Shown: positions 17,843-27,205 of the stretch, piece by piece
Numbering within the stretch: position 1 is the first letter of the stretch
How the letters are laid out: each line of letters starts with the position of its first letter
Assembly: GCA_050031985.1 (NCBI GenBank)
Contig: JBNAIG010000049.1
Coordinates: 39,451-103,450 of the forward strand
From: SZUA-368 sp028533045
GTDB taxonomy: Bacteria; Spirochaetota; Spirochaetia; DSM-2461
Length of the DNA stretch: 64,000 nucleotides
Direction of reading: 5' to 3'
Translations under genes and position numbers: made by a program
Notes under the pieces: generated by a model
What the model saw: the letters and a program-made list of their open reading frames with translations, nothing else
Database searches by the model: none
What the model was told of the DNA's origin: nothing

Positions 17843-18823
17843 ATGAAAAATTTTACTGTTCTGGACTTGTTGGAACTTGATTTGAAACCGCCCCGTAATC
17901 TGGACCTTAAATGCCTTTGTGGCAGAAAAGGTCTTGCCAGGGAAATTCCCCTGCCCGAGATTAACAGGCCCGGCCTGGCGTTGAGCGGTTTTTTCGAGCT
18001 CTTTGTAGGTCAGAGGATGCAGGTGTTTGGGCAGGGCGAATTTGCCTATCTCCAAAAATTGGAGGCGGAAGGGAACTTCCAGTATGTGGAGAAGTTCTTT
18101 GCCATCCACCCCCCCTGTTGTATTTTTTGTCATGGCTTAACCCCGAGTGAACGATTTCAGGCTCTTTCGGAAGAGTACGGTGTTTCCACCTTGCATACTT
18201 CTTTGGAGTCATCCGACTTTACCGTACGGCTGCTGCAGGTCCTGGGGGATATTTTTGCCCCCCGCAAGACCTTGCACGGTGTTTTTGTCGAAGTGCACGG
18301 TACGGGTGTCCTTATCACCGGTGAAAGTGGGGTAGGAAAGAGTGAAACGGCCCTTGAACTTATCGGGCGCGGGGGAAACCGGCTCATTGCGGATGACGCG
18401 GTATTGATTAAACGCCTTTACGGTAATATGCTAATGGGGTATTCCACCAATCCCGCCATGGCTTCCCATATGGAAATACGGGGGATGGGGATTGTTAATG
18501 TGGCCCAGGTTTTTGGTATCGGGGCCGTAAAGGAGAACAAGCAACTGGAAATTGTTGTGGACCTGGAAGAGTGGAAAGCGGGAAAAGTGTATGACCGAAT
18601 GGGCACCAAGAGTGACACGGTTGATATCTTGGGGGTGAATGTCCCGAGTATTACTATTCCCATAAAACCGGGTCGAAACATACCTATAATAATTGAAACG
18701 GCTGTTCTTAATGAGCGGTTGAAACAAAGAGGCTATTTTGCAGCACGGGAATTCAACAAGGATATTATCCAGTGGTTGGAAAGCGAGAATGCCCGCAAGC
18801 TTTACTTTGATAATTATGGTTAG
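17843..18823 (+). CDS. hprK: HPr kinase/phosphorylase
   Basis: 326 residues. It phosphorylates HPr on Ser46 and removes that phosphate. The N-terminal domain (about 1-130) is followed by the kinase core with Walker A GESGVGKSET, the ADDAV catalytic motif and the signature MEIRGMGIVNVAQVFG. The C-terminal part has KPGRNIPIIIE. It sits between hpf and HPr, where proteobacteria carry ptsN, so Ser-HPr signalling replaces the nitrogen PTS here (inference). Confidence 0.95.
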   Translation: MKNFTVLDLLELDLKPPRNLDLKCLCGRKGLAREIPLPEINRPGLALSGFFELFVGQRMQVFGQGEFAYLQKLEAEGNFQYVEKFFAIHPPCCIFCHGLTPSERFQALSEEYGVSTLHTSLESSDFTVRLLQVLGDIFAPRKTLHGVFVEVHGTGVLITGESGVGKSETALELIGRGGNRLIADDAVLIKRLYGNMLMGYSTNPAMASHMEIRGMGIVNVAQVFGIGAVKENKQLEIVVDLEEWKAGKVYDRMGTKSDTVDILGVNVPSITIPIKPGRNIPIIIETAVLNERLKQRGYFAAREFNKDIIQWLESENARKLYFDNYG

Positions 18824-18863
18824 AAAATAAGCGGGAGCGATCCCATAATATATAGGAATAGAA

Positions 18864-19127
18864 ATGGTAAAACAGGATGTGATTATACAAAACAGGGCCG
18901 GTCTCCACGCCAGACCGGCTTCTATGATTGTTCAAACGGCGGCTCAGTTCTCCTCTACAATCTACATACATAAGGAAGATGTTCAGGTAAATGCCAAATC
19001 CATTATGAATCTTCTTACTTTGGGGGGAGCTTATAATACTGAGCTTCTCATTTCTGCCGAAGGGGATGATGAACAGAACGCCTTGAGTGCTATTGTTGCC
19101 CTTTTCGAATCCAAATTTGAGGAGTAG
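18864..19127 (+). CDS. Phosphocarrier protein HPr
   Basis: 87 residues. His15 lies in RAGLHARPAS (the enzyme I phosphorylation site) and Ser46 in AKSIMNLLTLG (the HprK site), so both regulatory sites are intact. AGGAA precedes the ATG, and hprK ends 40 bases upstream. No enzyme I is in this window. Confidence 0.95.
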   Translation: MVKQDVIIQNRAGLHARPASMIVQTAAQFSSTIYIHKEDVQVNAKSIMNLLTLGGAYNTELLISAEGDDEQNALSAIVALFESKFEE

Positions 19128-19181
19128 AGCTTTCTGAACCGTTCCGGAGTAGCCAGGATACGGAATTTAAATGCTGCCCTG

Positions 19182-20873
19182 GTGGGGTCTCTCATTCTTA
19201 TTATTCTCTTTTTTTTCCTGGCCGGCCGGATAATTACGGGGATTATCGAATTTGGTCCGACCTATATTGACGGTAGAATTATAATCATACTCTGTCTTAT
19301 TATTACTCTGCTTCTCATAATGGTCGGGACCCATCTCTATCATTTTTTTATTAGAGAAAAGGATGGCTTGAGGCTTCAGTATCAGCTTGTTCTACTCTTT
19401 TTTATCCTCATTCTTTTTGCTTCCATTCCCCAGACTCTCTTGGCTATGGAAATTCTGGAATCGATTTTGGGTTCCTGGAGCGGGAGTAGTCTTGAAGAAA
19501 CTCTCGACGACAGTTCCGACTTTCTCACCTCTTATTATGAAGGTGTGGAAAGGGAGATCCTGAGCATGGGAGAAAGCGCCGCGTTGGGAACTATGATGGA
19601 TGAGTATGGAGAGACAGGTTCTTTCCCCTGGGAAGAGTTGAGTCAGCTTAACCCGTCCATTGAGAGTTTACAGCTTTTTCGTTCCGGAGAAGAGGACTTT
19701 TATGGTGTTCCGGAATACCGGGTGGACGGGGCTTTAATAGAACCCTATGGAAATAGCCTTTTACCGGCCCGGGCTGTTCTCGGACGGGTGCTTATCACTT
19801 ATGTAAGACAGGAAGGTGATCTTAAGCTTGTCTTTACTGCGTCTCTTTTACCGGGGACCGCCGATTTAGGGGGGCGATTGATAGATAACCGGGAGAGGCT
19901 TCTTGCCTATAACCACTATCGTCAGGATAGTTTGCGTTGGAAGCTATATATTCTGGTGTTTTTTACTCTTCCCTTGATTCTCATTTCCATTAATCTGGGG
20001 CTGCTCTTTGCGCGCAATATGATACATCCCATACGGGAACTGGGAAAGGCTCTCAGACGGGTGACCGAGGGAGACTATTCCTATCGGATCTCTTCCAAGG
20101 AATTCGGGATGTATGATTTCTATGTGGATATCTTTAATGAGATGATCGATGAGCTTAATAATTCCCGTTCCGAGCTGGTTCAGACCGAAAAGATTGGTGT
20201 GTGGAGAGATATTGCCCAGCGTCTGGCCCATGAAATACGAAACCCCCTGACCCCCATAAAGCTGAATGCCCAAAGAATCCTCCTTAAAACGGCGGAAATG
20301 GATGAGGATACCCAAAAGTACCTTATGACGCCGATGAACCGTATTCTCAAAGAGGTGGATGAATTGGATCTGCTCCTTCGGGAATTTCGTGAATTCGCCG
20401 GCCAGAGAGCTCCCGTTCTCCGGTCTATTCCCCTCTCCTTACTGGTCGATGAGGTGTGGGACAGTTACGGGAAAGAGACGGAAGATGTCATTTTTTCCCA
20501 TCACGATGAGCAGAAGGAACGGGTCATTCAGGGGGATCCGTCCCAGCTAAAACAGGTGTTTCGTAATATCTTTTCCAATGCCCTGGAGGCCATGGAGTTT
20601 AAAGGTCGTCTGTCCGTGCGTATTTCCTCTGTCAGAAAGGGGGTTGTCTCTTTCTGTCGGGTGGCGATTCGCGACTGGGGCCGGGGGATTGATCAGGAAA
20701 CGTTGTCGCGGATTTTTGAACCCTATTACACGACCCGCAAAAACGGAACCGGTTTGGGCTTACCCATTGTTGAAAGAATTGTCACCGACCATAAAGGGCG
20801 AATCTGGGTGAAATCTTCCCCCGGAGAGGGTACGGTGTTTTATATAGATTTGCCTGCGGGGAGGAGTTTGTGA
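19182..20873 (+). CDS. NtrY-like membrane sensor histidine kinase
   Basis: 563 residues from this GTG. Three hydrophobic segments (about 2-20, 33-52, 68-90), an extracytoplasmic sensor region (about 95-255), TM4 near 260-282, HAMP, then HisKA with HEIRNPLTPIK and HATPase with DWGRGID and GTGLGLPIVERI. The true start may be upstream: the frame is open to 19128 and would add basic residues (NRSGVARIRNLNAAL) before TM1. GGAG at 19121-19124 is well placed for a CTG at 19134, whereas the GTG has no ribosome site. Its stop overlaps the regulator gene (GTGA). Confidence 0.88.
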   Translation: MGSLILIILFFFLAGRIITGIIEFGPTYIDGRIIIILCLIITLLLIMVGTHLYHFFIREKDGLRLQYQLVLLFFILILFASIPQTLLAMEILESILGSWSGSSLEETLDDSSDFLTSYYEGVEREILSMGESAALGTMMDEYGETGSFPWEELSQLNPSIESLQLFRSGEEDFYGVPEYRVDGALIEPYGNSLLPARAVLGRVLITYVRQEGDLKLVFTASLLPGTADLGGRLIDNRERLLAYNHYRQDSLRWKLYILVFFTLPLILISINLGLLFARNMIHPIRELGKALRRVTEGDYSYRISSKEFGMYDFYVDIFNEMIDELNNSRSELVQTEKIGVWRDIAQRLAHEIRNPLTPIKLNAQRILLKTAEMDEDTQKYLMTPMNRILKEVDELDLLLREFREFAGQRAPVLRSIPLSLLVDEVWDSYGKETEDVIFSHHDEQKERVIQGDPSQLKQVFRNIFSNALEAMEFKGRLSVRISSVRKGVVSFCRVAIRDWGRGIDQETLSRIFEPYYTTRKNGTGLGLPIVERIVTDHKGRIWVKSSPGEGTVFYIDLPAGRSL

Positions 20874-22252
20874 AAGAACAATCGGGAAATCTGCTGATAA
20901 TTGATGATGAGGATTCTATCCGGGATACTCTCAAGGAGATTCTTGAGGATGAGGGGTACCGGGTTTTTGCTGCCGAAGACGGTCAGGATGGTCTGGCGGT
21001 TCTTAGGGATAACGATATAGATGTTGTCTTTTTGGATATCTGGCTTCCCAGGCGGGGAGGGATTGACGTCCTGGGAGATATCAAGAGTGAAAACAGTGAT
21101 ATTGAGGTCGTTATCATCTCCGGTCACGCCAATGTCGACTTGGCTGTTAAGGCCATTAAGCTGGGGGCCTACGATTTTCTTGAGAAACCTCTGGATATCG
21201 GGAGCGTCCTTACTCTTGCCGGTAAAGCGGTAGAACTGAAAAAGCTCAAGACCGAGAACCGATCTTTGAAGAGCCAGTTGAAGGGCTCCGAAGAGAAGGT
21301 CCTTCTCATAGGTGAATCCCAGGGGATTAATCACATAAGGAAAACCATAGCCCAGGGGGCTCCTTCTGACTCGCGTATTCTGATTCTGGGAGAAAACGGA
21401 ACGGGGAAGGAGCTGATTGCCCGGATGATTCATCAGGGAAGTCCCCGATTAGGACAGCCTTTTATCGAAGTGAACTGTGCCGCCATACCGGACAATTTGA
21501 TCGAAAGCGAACTGTTTGGCCATGAGAAGGGCGCTTTTACCGGTGCGGTGGGACGGAAGAAAGGAAAGTTTGAACTGGCCGACGGGGGGACCCTCTTCCT
21601 GGATGAGGTGGCCGATATGTCCCTTAATGCCCAGGCAAAAGTTCTTCGGGCCATTCAGGAAATGGTTTTTGAGCGCGTAGGGGGAGAAGAGTCCATTCGT
21701 GTGGATGTAAGGATTATAGCGGCGACCAATAAGGATATCCGCAAGGAAGTGGAGGAGGGCCGATTCCGGGAAGACCTCTATTTTCGACTGAATGTTATTC
21801 CCATAAATGTACCGCCCCTTCAGGAACGTGAGGGGGATGTGGTTCTCCTTTTAGAGCATTTTATTAATCAGTTTTCCGCAGGGACAAGGCAGTTTACTGC
21901 GGAAGCTATGGAAGAGCTGTCCGGCTATGCCTGGCCAGGAAATATTCGAGAGTTAAGGAACTTCGTGGAACGGATTAATGTTATGAGCGATGACAATCCC
22001 ATTGGCCTTGCTTCAGTTTCCACCTTTCTTCATCGTTTTGAAGAGGGCGATAAAAAATCCGCTCCTTCCTTTCTGGGGGATTTGGGAGAGATGAAGCTGA
22101 GCGAAGCCCGCGATGAATTTGAAAAGCGCATGATCATTGAAAAGCTGGAAGAAAACGGTTATAATGTTTCCCGGACAGCCGGTGTTCTGGGGTTGTATCC
22201 CGGTAACCTGCACAATAAAATCAAGAAATACGGAATCGATACTAAGAAATGA
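20870..22252 (+). CDS. Sigma-54-dependent response regulator (NtrX/NtrC-like)
   Basis: 460 residues. Receiver domain with Asp12/Asp13 and phospho-acceptor Asp56, then AAA+ domain with Walker A GENGTGKE, the sigma-54 contact loop GAFTGA, Walker B GGTLFLDEVADM and the sensor R-fingers. The C-terminal Fis-type helix-turn-helix reads ENGYNVSRTAGVLGLYPGNL. Paired with the upstream kinase by translational overlap. Together with rpoN nearby this is a complete sigma-54 switch. Confidence 0.93.
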   Translation: MKEQSGNLLIIDDEDSIRDTLKEILEDEGYRVFAAEDGQDGLAVLRDNDIDVVFLDIWLPRRGGIDVLGDIKSENSDIEVVIISGHANVDLAVKAIKLGAYDFLEKPLDIGSVLTLAGKAVELKKLKTENRSLKSQLKGSEEKVLLIGESQGINHIRKTIAQGAPSDSRILILGENGTGKELIARMIHQGSPRLGQPFIEVNCAAIPDNLIESELFGHEKGAFTGAVGRKKGKFELADGGTLFLDEVADMSLNAQAKVLRAIQEMVFERVGGEESIRVDVRIIAATNKDIRKEVEEGRFREDLYFRLNVIPINVPPLQEREGDVVLLLEHFINQFSAGTRQFTAEAMEELSGYAWPGNIRELRNFVERINVMSDDNPIGLASVSTFLHRFEEGDKKSAPSFLGDLGEMKLSEARDEFEKRMIIEKLEENGYNVSRTAGVLGLYPGNLHNKIKKYGIDTKK

Positions 22253-22845
22253 AACAAATGACTTCCCGACAGAAAGAGATATACGATTTTCTCGAAAACT
22301 TTATTGAGAGGGAAGGCTATTCTCCCTCCATACGGGAAGTAGCCGGGCATTTTAGTATTTCCGCCATGGGAGCCCGGGATCATTTGCGTGCTCTGGAAAA
22401 GAAAGGATTTATTCAGAGCGGAAACAACACCTCCCGCTCCTTTGTTATTAACCGGAGCAAGGATGTGGAAGTCCTGGATATTCCTATTCTGGGGCACGTG
22501 GCTGCCGGTTTGCCTCTTATGGCTCAGGAAAATCTTAACGGCTCCGTAAAACTGCCCTCCCCACTATTTACCCAGACGAATCTCTTTGCCCTCTATGTAG
22601 AGGGGGACAGCATGATTAATGCGGGGATATTTGAGGGTGATTTAGCTGTCTTTCATCAGCAGGAACAGGCGGAAAACGGGCAGATTGTGGTGGCTATGGT
22701 GGAAGAAGCGGTTACTCTGAAGCGTTTTTACAGGGAGAAGAGTCGTATTCGACTGCAGGCGGAAAACCCGGAATATTCCCCTATTTATGCCAGTGACATC
22801 CGTATTTTAGGACGCCTTGTACACCTTATGAGAAATTACGATTAG
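22249..22845 (+). CDS. lexA: SOS repressor LexA
   Basis: 198 residues. Winged-helix N-domain (TSRQKEIYDFLENFIEREGYSPSIREVA). The self-cleavage site is Ala86-Gly87 in HVAAGLP; catalytic Ser121 lies in EGDSM and Lys158 in VTLKRF, at positions almost the same as E. coli. It represses DNA damage genes until RecA-stimulated autocleavage. Overlaps the activator gene stop (ATGA) and is followed two bases later by holA. Confidence 0.95.
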   Translation: MKQMTSRQKEIYDFLENFIEREGYSPSIREVAGHFSISAMGARDHLRALEKKGFIQSGNNTSRSFVINRSKDVEVLDIPILGHVAAGLPLMAQENLNGSVKLPSPLFTQTNLFALYVEGDSMINAGIFEGDLAVFHQQEQAENGQIVVAMVEEAVTLKRFYREKSRIRLQAENPEYSPIYASDIRILGRLVHLMRNYD

Positions 22846-22846
22846 T

Positions 22847-23800
22847 ATGGATAAAATACATTTACTTTTAGGTCCGGAAGAGGGGCAGAAAAAAGCCCAC
22901 ATCAAGTCACTCCGGGATAAATTAGTACAGAGCCTGGGGGAAGAACCGGAGGATTACCGTTTCTATCCCGACGAGAAAGACCTCTCAGAAATTATTTCTC
23001 TCATATCTAACGGCTCTCTTTTTGCCCCCCACAGATTTGTTCAGCTGTACAATGTGGAAGCTTATAAGGGGAATCAGCAAAAAGCCTTGATTGAGTATAT
23101 TAAAAAGCCTGCCGAAGACGCCACTCTTGTTTTGGTTAGTGAAAAAAACAGTGTGGACAAGAAGTTGGACAGCGTCGTTCCCAAAGCGGGGAAGAAGGTC
23201 TTTTGGGAGCTTTTTGAACGGGATAAGAAGAGTTGGGTTTTCCAGTATTTCCGTGAGAGGAAAATGCTTATTGAGCCCGAAGCGGTAGACGATCTTCTTG
23301 AAATGGTAGAGAACAATACGGAGGAAATGAAAAAGGCCTGTTCCCTTCTCTTTTTCTACTTTAAAGAAGGGGCCGAAATTACCACCGACGATATAGACCG
23401 AATCCTTTACCATAGCAAGGAAGAAACCGTATTTACCCTCTTTGATAAAATAGCCCTTCGCGATCTGGAAGGGGCTCTGGATATCTATGCTAAAATCCGG
23501 CTTGCTGCCGGAGGTGATATGGTTCAGCTTTTGGGAGGGCTACTCTGGCAGATTAAGAAACTTTTGGAAGTGGCCCTGCTTCTGGAAGGGGGAATGAATC
23601 CCCAGCAAGCTTTTACCCAACTTAAGGTTTTTGGTAAGAAACGGCAGGCTCTCTTTTTGAGTGGTACGCGAAGCTATTCCGCCGGGGAACTTCAGCGGGC
23701 GGTTGCCCTGATTGCCGAATATGACGGAAAGGCCCGTTCTTCCCGTAAGGAAATGCAAGGGCCCATGATGGATCTTTTTCTCTATCAGTTGATGCGCTAA
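22847..23800 (+). CDS. holA: DNA polymerase III delta subunit
   Basis: 317 residues. Clamp-loader delta fold: an N-terminal Rossmann-like region (HLLLGPEEGQKKAHI) replacing a working Walker A, then helical domain III with DIDRILYHSKEETVFTLFDKIALRDLEGAL and the final collar region. Opens the beta clamp in the replisome. Directly follows lexA and ends 14 bases before a convergent gene. Confidence 0.85.
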   Translation: MDKIHLLLGPEEGQKKAHIKSLRDKLVQSLGEEPEDYRFYPDEKDLSEIISLISNGSLFAPHRFVQLYNVEAYKGNQQKALIEYIKKPAEDATLVLVSEKNSVDKKLDSVVPKAGKKVFWELFERDKKSWVFQYFRERKMLIEPEAVDDLLEMVENNTEEMKKACSLLFFYFKEGAEITTDDIDRILYHSKEETVFTLFDKIALRDLEGALDIYAKIRLAAGGDMVQLLGGLLWQIKKLLEVALLLEGGMNPQQAFTQLKVFGKKRQALFLSGTRSYSAGELQRAVALIAEYDGKARSSRKEMQGPMMDLFLYQLMR

Positions 23801-23813
23801 GGTCCCCGATTAT

Positions 23814-25706
23814 TTACAGCGTAGGTTCTTCGGTAGCTACAACTTCTTCTGTTTCTTCACTATTGGGATCATAATGGAGAACGCGGAGTGTTTCCGTGGC
23901 CCGTCTGTGTCGAATTTTTACATAGAGCGTATTTTTGGACCCATCGTAGAGCCAGCCGTCGGAATAGCGCTGGAAGCTTCCGTCACTTTTCCAACGTATT
24001 CCGTGCATCTGAAGCTCTGTGAAGGGCTGCACGCCGCGAATGATAAAATAGTGTTCAGAGCCGATGGGAAAGTCTACGTTGATTGTTGTTTCCCGGGGAG
24101 TGCTTTTTACCGTTAGTTTGGACGAGGCCGTATAGGCCCAGGAACCGGCCCCCAGCTGGCTTCTCAAGCTCATTCTGCGAGGGTTGTAGCTGGAACGATT
24201 CAAGAGGGTATAGACTTCTTCCGGAGGAATGGCTCCCTCTTTTTCCGGTTCCGACTGGTTGGTATATACGATCCTTTCCGGAATATAACCGTCAATATCG
24301 CTGTACTTCAAACAGGAAAGAATATATTTCCATCCCGAAGCAAGCAGTTCATCATTATCAAGAATATCGGAATAGCGAATAAGAAGATTTCCAAACTCAA
24401 GAGTCGGGCTAATCTCGGCAATACCCTGATCATCAAAGAGAAGGAGGTCGTCCTTTATCCAGAAGGTGCGGGATTGAAGGATCTCAATGATTCGGTTCAG
24501 ACTGTTTTTGTCGGCCCGATCGGGAAACTTTCTCATGTATTCCAGCTGTATAGCCATTCGCCCCAGAAGGGTAGTGAAAGGTTCATCCTCTTCGGGCTTT
24601 TGGAGGGCAAACTCATAAAGAGCGTCCGTTTCTTTGAATAGGTCTACCTGGGAATCGAAGAATTCCACCAGGTCTTCCTTTTCCAGAAGTTCTTCGTTTT
24701 GATTCTGAAGCAAGGTCTTGTAGTTACCTCCCTTTCGCCAGTCATCGACGATAAGGGCATTTCCCTTATTTACTACATCATCAAAGAAAGGGGAGGAGTA
24801 ACAGGTCATCTGGGAGGATTGGCGGGTAACCCCTCCCTCCAGCATGGACACAACGTTGTTAAATTGCCCCTTGGGAATGGCCCCCATGACAAAGGCCGCC
24901 AGAGCTTCTTCGGAAAAATAGGTCGATCCTTCCCCGTTGGGACGGGTCAGGAGAGCTGTACGGGTGTCCAGGTGGTTCTGGAGAGACTGGCTTACCCTGT
25001 CCAGAAACTGTTCAAGGGAGGTGCTGTAAATCATGCTGTTAAGAAGGGCCCCTTCCTTTTCATACCAGTCGGAAAGGCTCCGTCCCGCCCCGGAAAGAGT
25101 CTCTTCAAGAACAATGCTCTTGATAATATTGTTCGATACATTGAGATAAATATGGCCGTTTTCCAGGTCCATTATTGTATCGGAGGGGATTGTTATATAG
25201 TAGTTTTCATCTTCTTTGGAGAGTTTGAACAACTCATTGTTATCCTCTTTTATGAGGGAAAATCCAGAAACTTCCCCTGCCGGGAGGGTTACTTCATTAA
25301 TCGGTGGAATCGTTAAAGGAAGATTGGGCAAAAGGGTAACCTTTTTGCTGTGGATATCCGATATAAAGATAAGAGACACGTTTTTATCAAAAATGACGGT
25401 GATTCTGTCATTCTCCGCCTTGTATTCCTGAAGCACCAGAGGGTGCTCTATTCCGTCTCCCGTTGTGATGACCAGTTGGGAAAAGGGGGTGAAGTTGAAT
25501 TCCATACCGTTAAAGGAAACCGAAAGGTTCCGTATTTTTACGGGAGAGAGTAGGGCGCCGGTTGTACGTTGGCCAATATAGCTGATATTTCCTACAACAC
25601 CGCTGAACCTCTCCAGCTTGATAAAGTGAAGTGTCAGAAAATAGAGAGATAGGGCAATGAGCAGAAAGGGCGCAAGCAGATATTTTCTGGGGATACCGGT
25701 TTTCAT
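23814..25706 (-). CDS. Signal-anchored protein of unknown function (630 aa)
   Basis: One TM segment at about 9-28 after a basic start, then about 600 residues predicted to lie outside the cytoplasm. The first part (40-200) is beta-rich, the middle (210-480) is helical with many acidic residues, and the end has another beta-rich segment (WAYTASSKLTVKSTPRETTINVDFPIGSEHYFIIRGV...). I do not recognise a family; it may be spirochaete-specific. No Shine-Dalgarno sequence; the promoter has leaderless spacing. It ends in an acidic Glu/Thr tail. Confidence 0.7.
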   Translation of the reverse strand: MKTGIPRKYLLAPFLLIALSLYFLTLHFIKLERFSGVVGNISYIGQRTTGALLSPVKIRNLSVSFNGMEFNFTPFSQLVITTGDGIEHPLVLQEYKAENDRITVIFDKNVSLIFISDIHSKKVTLLPNLPLTIPPINEVTLPAGEVSGFSLIKEDNNELFKLSKEDENYYITIPSDTIMDLENGHIYLNVSNNIIKSIVLEETLSGAGRSLSDWYEKEGALLNSMIYSTSLEQFLDRVSQSLQNHLDTRTALLTRPNGEGSTYFSEEALAAFVMGAIPKGQFNNVVSMLEGGVTRQSSQMTCYSSPFFDDVVNKGNALIVDDWRKGGNYKTLLQNQNEELLEKEDLVEFFDSQVDLFKETDALYEFALQKPEEDEPFTTLLGRMAIQLEYMRKFPDRADKNSLNRIIEILQSRTFWIKDDLLLFDDQGIAEISPTLEFGNLLIRYSDILDNDELLASGWKYILSCLKYSDIDGYIPERIVYTNQSEPEKEGAIPPEEVYTLLNRSSYNPRRMSLRSQLGAGSWAYTASSKLTVKSTPRETTINVDFPIGSEHYFIIRGVQPFTELQMHGIRWKSDGSFQRYSDGWLYDGSKNTLYVKIRHRRATETLRVLHYDPNSEETEEVVATEEPTL

Positions 25707-25713
25707 TGGGCAA

Positions 25714-25742
25714 ATATTAGCTCATATAAACCAAAAATACAA
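25714..25742 (-). promoter_or_regulatory. Leaderless-type promoter of the 630-residue protein
   Basis: Minus strand: TTGTAT (25742-25737), 17 bases, TAATAT (25719-25714), 7 bases, ATG at 25706. The -35 match is weak. Confidence 0.4.
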
Positions 25743-25795
25743 CTCCCGCAGTGAAGGCAAATCCTGTTCATCCCCCTCTTTAAGGAGTTTTTAAA

Positions 25796-27205
25796 ATGTT
25801 GAAAGTTATTCCCCTGCCCCTGTTGGTTCTGTTCTTATTTACCGGTTGCCTCTCTCAGAGCCCTTCCCTCCACGGGGCGGATAAGCCCGAACCGGAAGAG
25901 AGTCGGGCGGTAGAAAAGAGTGACGACTGGCGAATCGAGCTGGAACGATTGCAGAGCATGGGCGATACGGTAGGCTTGTTAAGTCTTCTTGACGAGCACA
26001 AGGATGAGCTTGAGGGAGAAATGAGTACCCTCTATCTTTCCCTCCTTATGGCCGATTCCCGTCTGGAAGAGGCCGAACTTCTGGGGGCGCAACTCCTGGA
26101 TGAGAAGCCCGACGATGTAAATGTTCTCTATATGAATGCTCTAATTTACGATATGGAAGGACGAGGAGAAGAAGCGGACACTCTTATTCAGAAGGCCTAT
26201 GGATTGGATAATACCAATCCCGACGTTAATCTTTACCTGGCGGAAATGGAACTGCGGAAGAAGGATTATAAAGGGGCCAACGAATATCTGGGCGTGGTAC
26301 TGGAGCGGGAGCCGGAAAACTTTTCCGCTTTGGTGGCTAAAGCGGATGTTCTGATGCACCTGGGAAAGGGTAACGACGATTTAAACGAAAAATTTCTTGC
26401 CGATGCGGTCAAAGTGTTAGATAAGGTGGAGGAGATCGCCCCTGATTATGTGTACACCTATGTGGATCGATCCCGGGCGTTAACTGTTCTGGGGCAAACC
26501 ACCCGGGCTATGAGAGATTTAAACAAAGCCGTTGAGCTTGAACCGGATGTGGAGTGGCACTATTTAGACCGGCTCGTTCTTAATCTTAAGTATTTTGGTT
26601 GGTTGGACAGGGCTGTGGAAGATATCAAATCTATTGAAGCTATTAATCCGAACAACCTCTTTGCCCATATTTATGCCGCCGGAGTTTACGATGACTTGAA
26701 GGAGTATGATCTTGCTCTCGAGTACTACGAGAAGGTCATGGCCGCCCGTCCCGATTATGCCTATTCCTATGAAGGGGCCGGAAAGATCTACTATATGAAT
26801 GAAGAGTATGATAAAGCGGAAAGCTGTTTCCTTAAGTCATACGAATTGATTTATCCCTACGAAGGGTTTATACTGATGGCCGCCTTGGCTATGAAAAACC
26901 AGGGGAAAAACTTCGAGGCCAAGGAACTTCTTACGGAATCCGGCAAAGGCCTTGATAGAGAAAGCCTGACCTATGAAGTATTCCGCTATATGAAAGACGG
27001 CGGTTCGGACTATTTTATTTCCGGAGAAATTGCCCGGGAAACGGATAAGGATGAACGGAATAAGGCATGGTTCTATCTGGGAGAGATGTACCTGCTGCAG
27101 GATTCTCCCCGTTCGGCACAAGCAGCTTTTTTGAATCTTAGCGAAGAAGACGGCTATTTAGAGGCGGATATCGCCAATTGGCATAACAGAGGAGTAGACG
27201 AGTAA
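25796..27205 (+). CDS. TPR-repeat lipoprotein
   Basis: 469 residues. Signal peptide with lipobox (LFTGC). From about 60 to 440 it is a solenoid of roughly nine TPR-like helical pairs (for example NPDVNLYLAEMELRKKDYKGANEYLGVVLEREPENFSALVAKADVLM and YDLALEYYEKVMAARPDYAYSYEGAGKIYY). A periplasmic scaffold for protein complexes is likely. AAGGAG lies before the ATG. The next gene begins directly after its stop, suggesting a shared operon. Confidence 0.85.
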   Translation: MLKVIPLPLLVLFLFTGCLSQSPSLHGADKPEPEESRAVEKSDDWRIELERLQSMGDTVGLLSLLDEHKDELEGEMSTLYLSLLMADSRLEEAELLGAQLLDEKPDDVNVLYMNALIYDMEGRGEEADTLIQKAYGLDNTNPDVNLYLAEMELRKKDYKGANEYLGVVLEREPENFSALVAKADVLMHLGKGNDDLNEKFLADAVKVLDKVEEIAPDYVYTYVDRSRALTVLGQTTRAMRDLNKAVELEPDVEWHYLDRLVLNLKYFGWLDRAVEDIKSIEAINPNNLFAHIYAAGVYDDLKEYDLALEYYEKVMAARPDYAYSYEGAGKIYYMNEEYDKAESCFLKSYELIYPYEGFILMAALAMKNQGKNFEAKELLTESGKGLDRESLTYEVFRYMKDGGSDYFISGEIARETDKDERNKAWFYLGEMYLLQDSPRSAQAAFLNLSEEDGYLEADIANWHNRGVDE

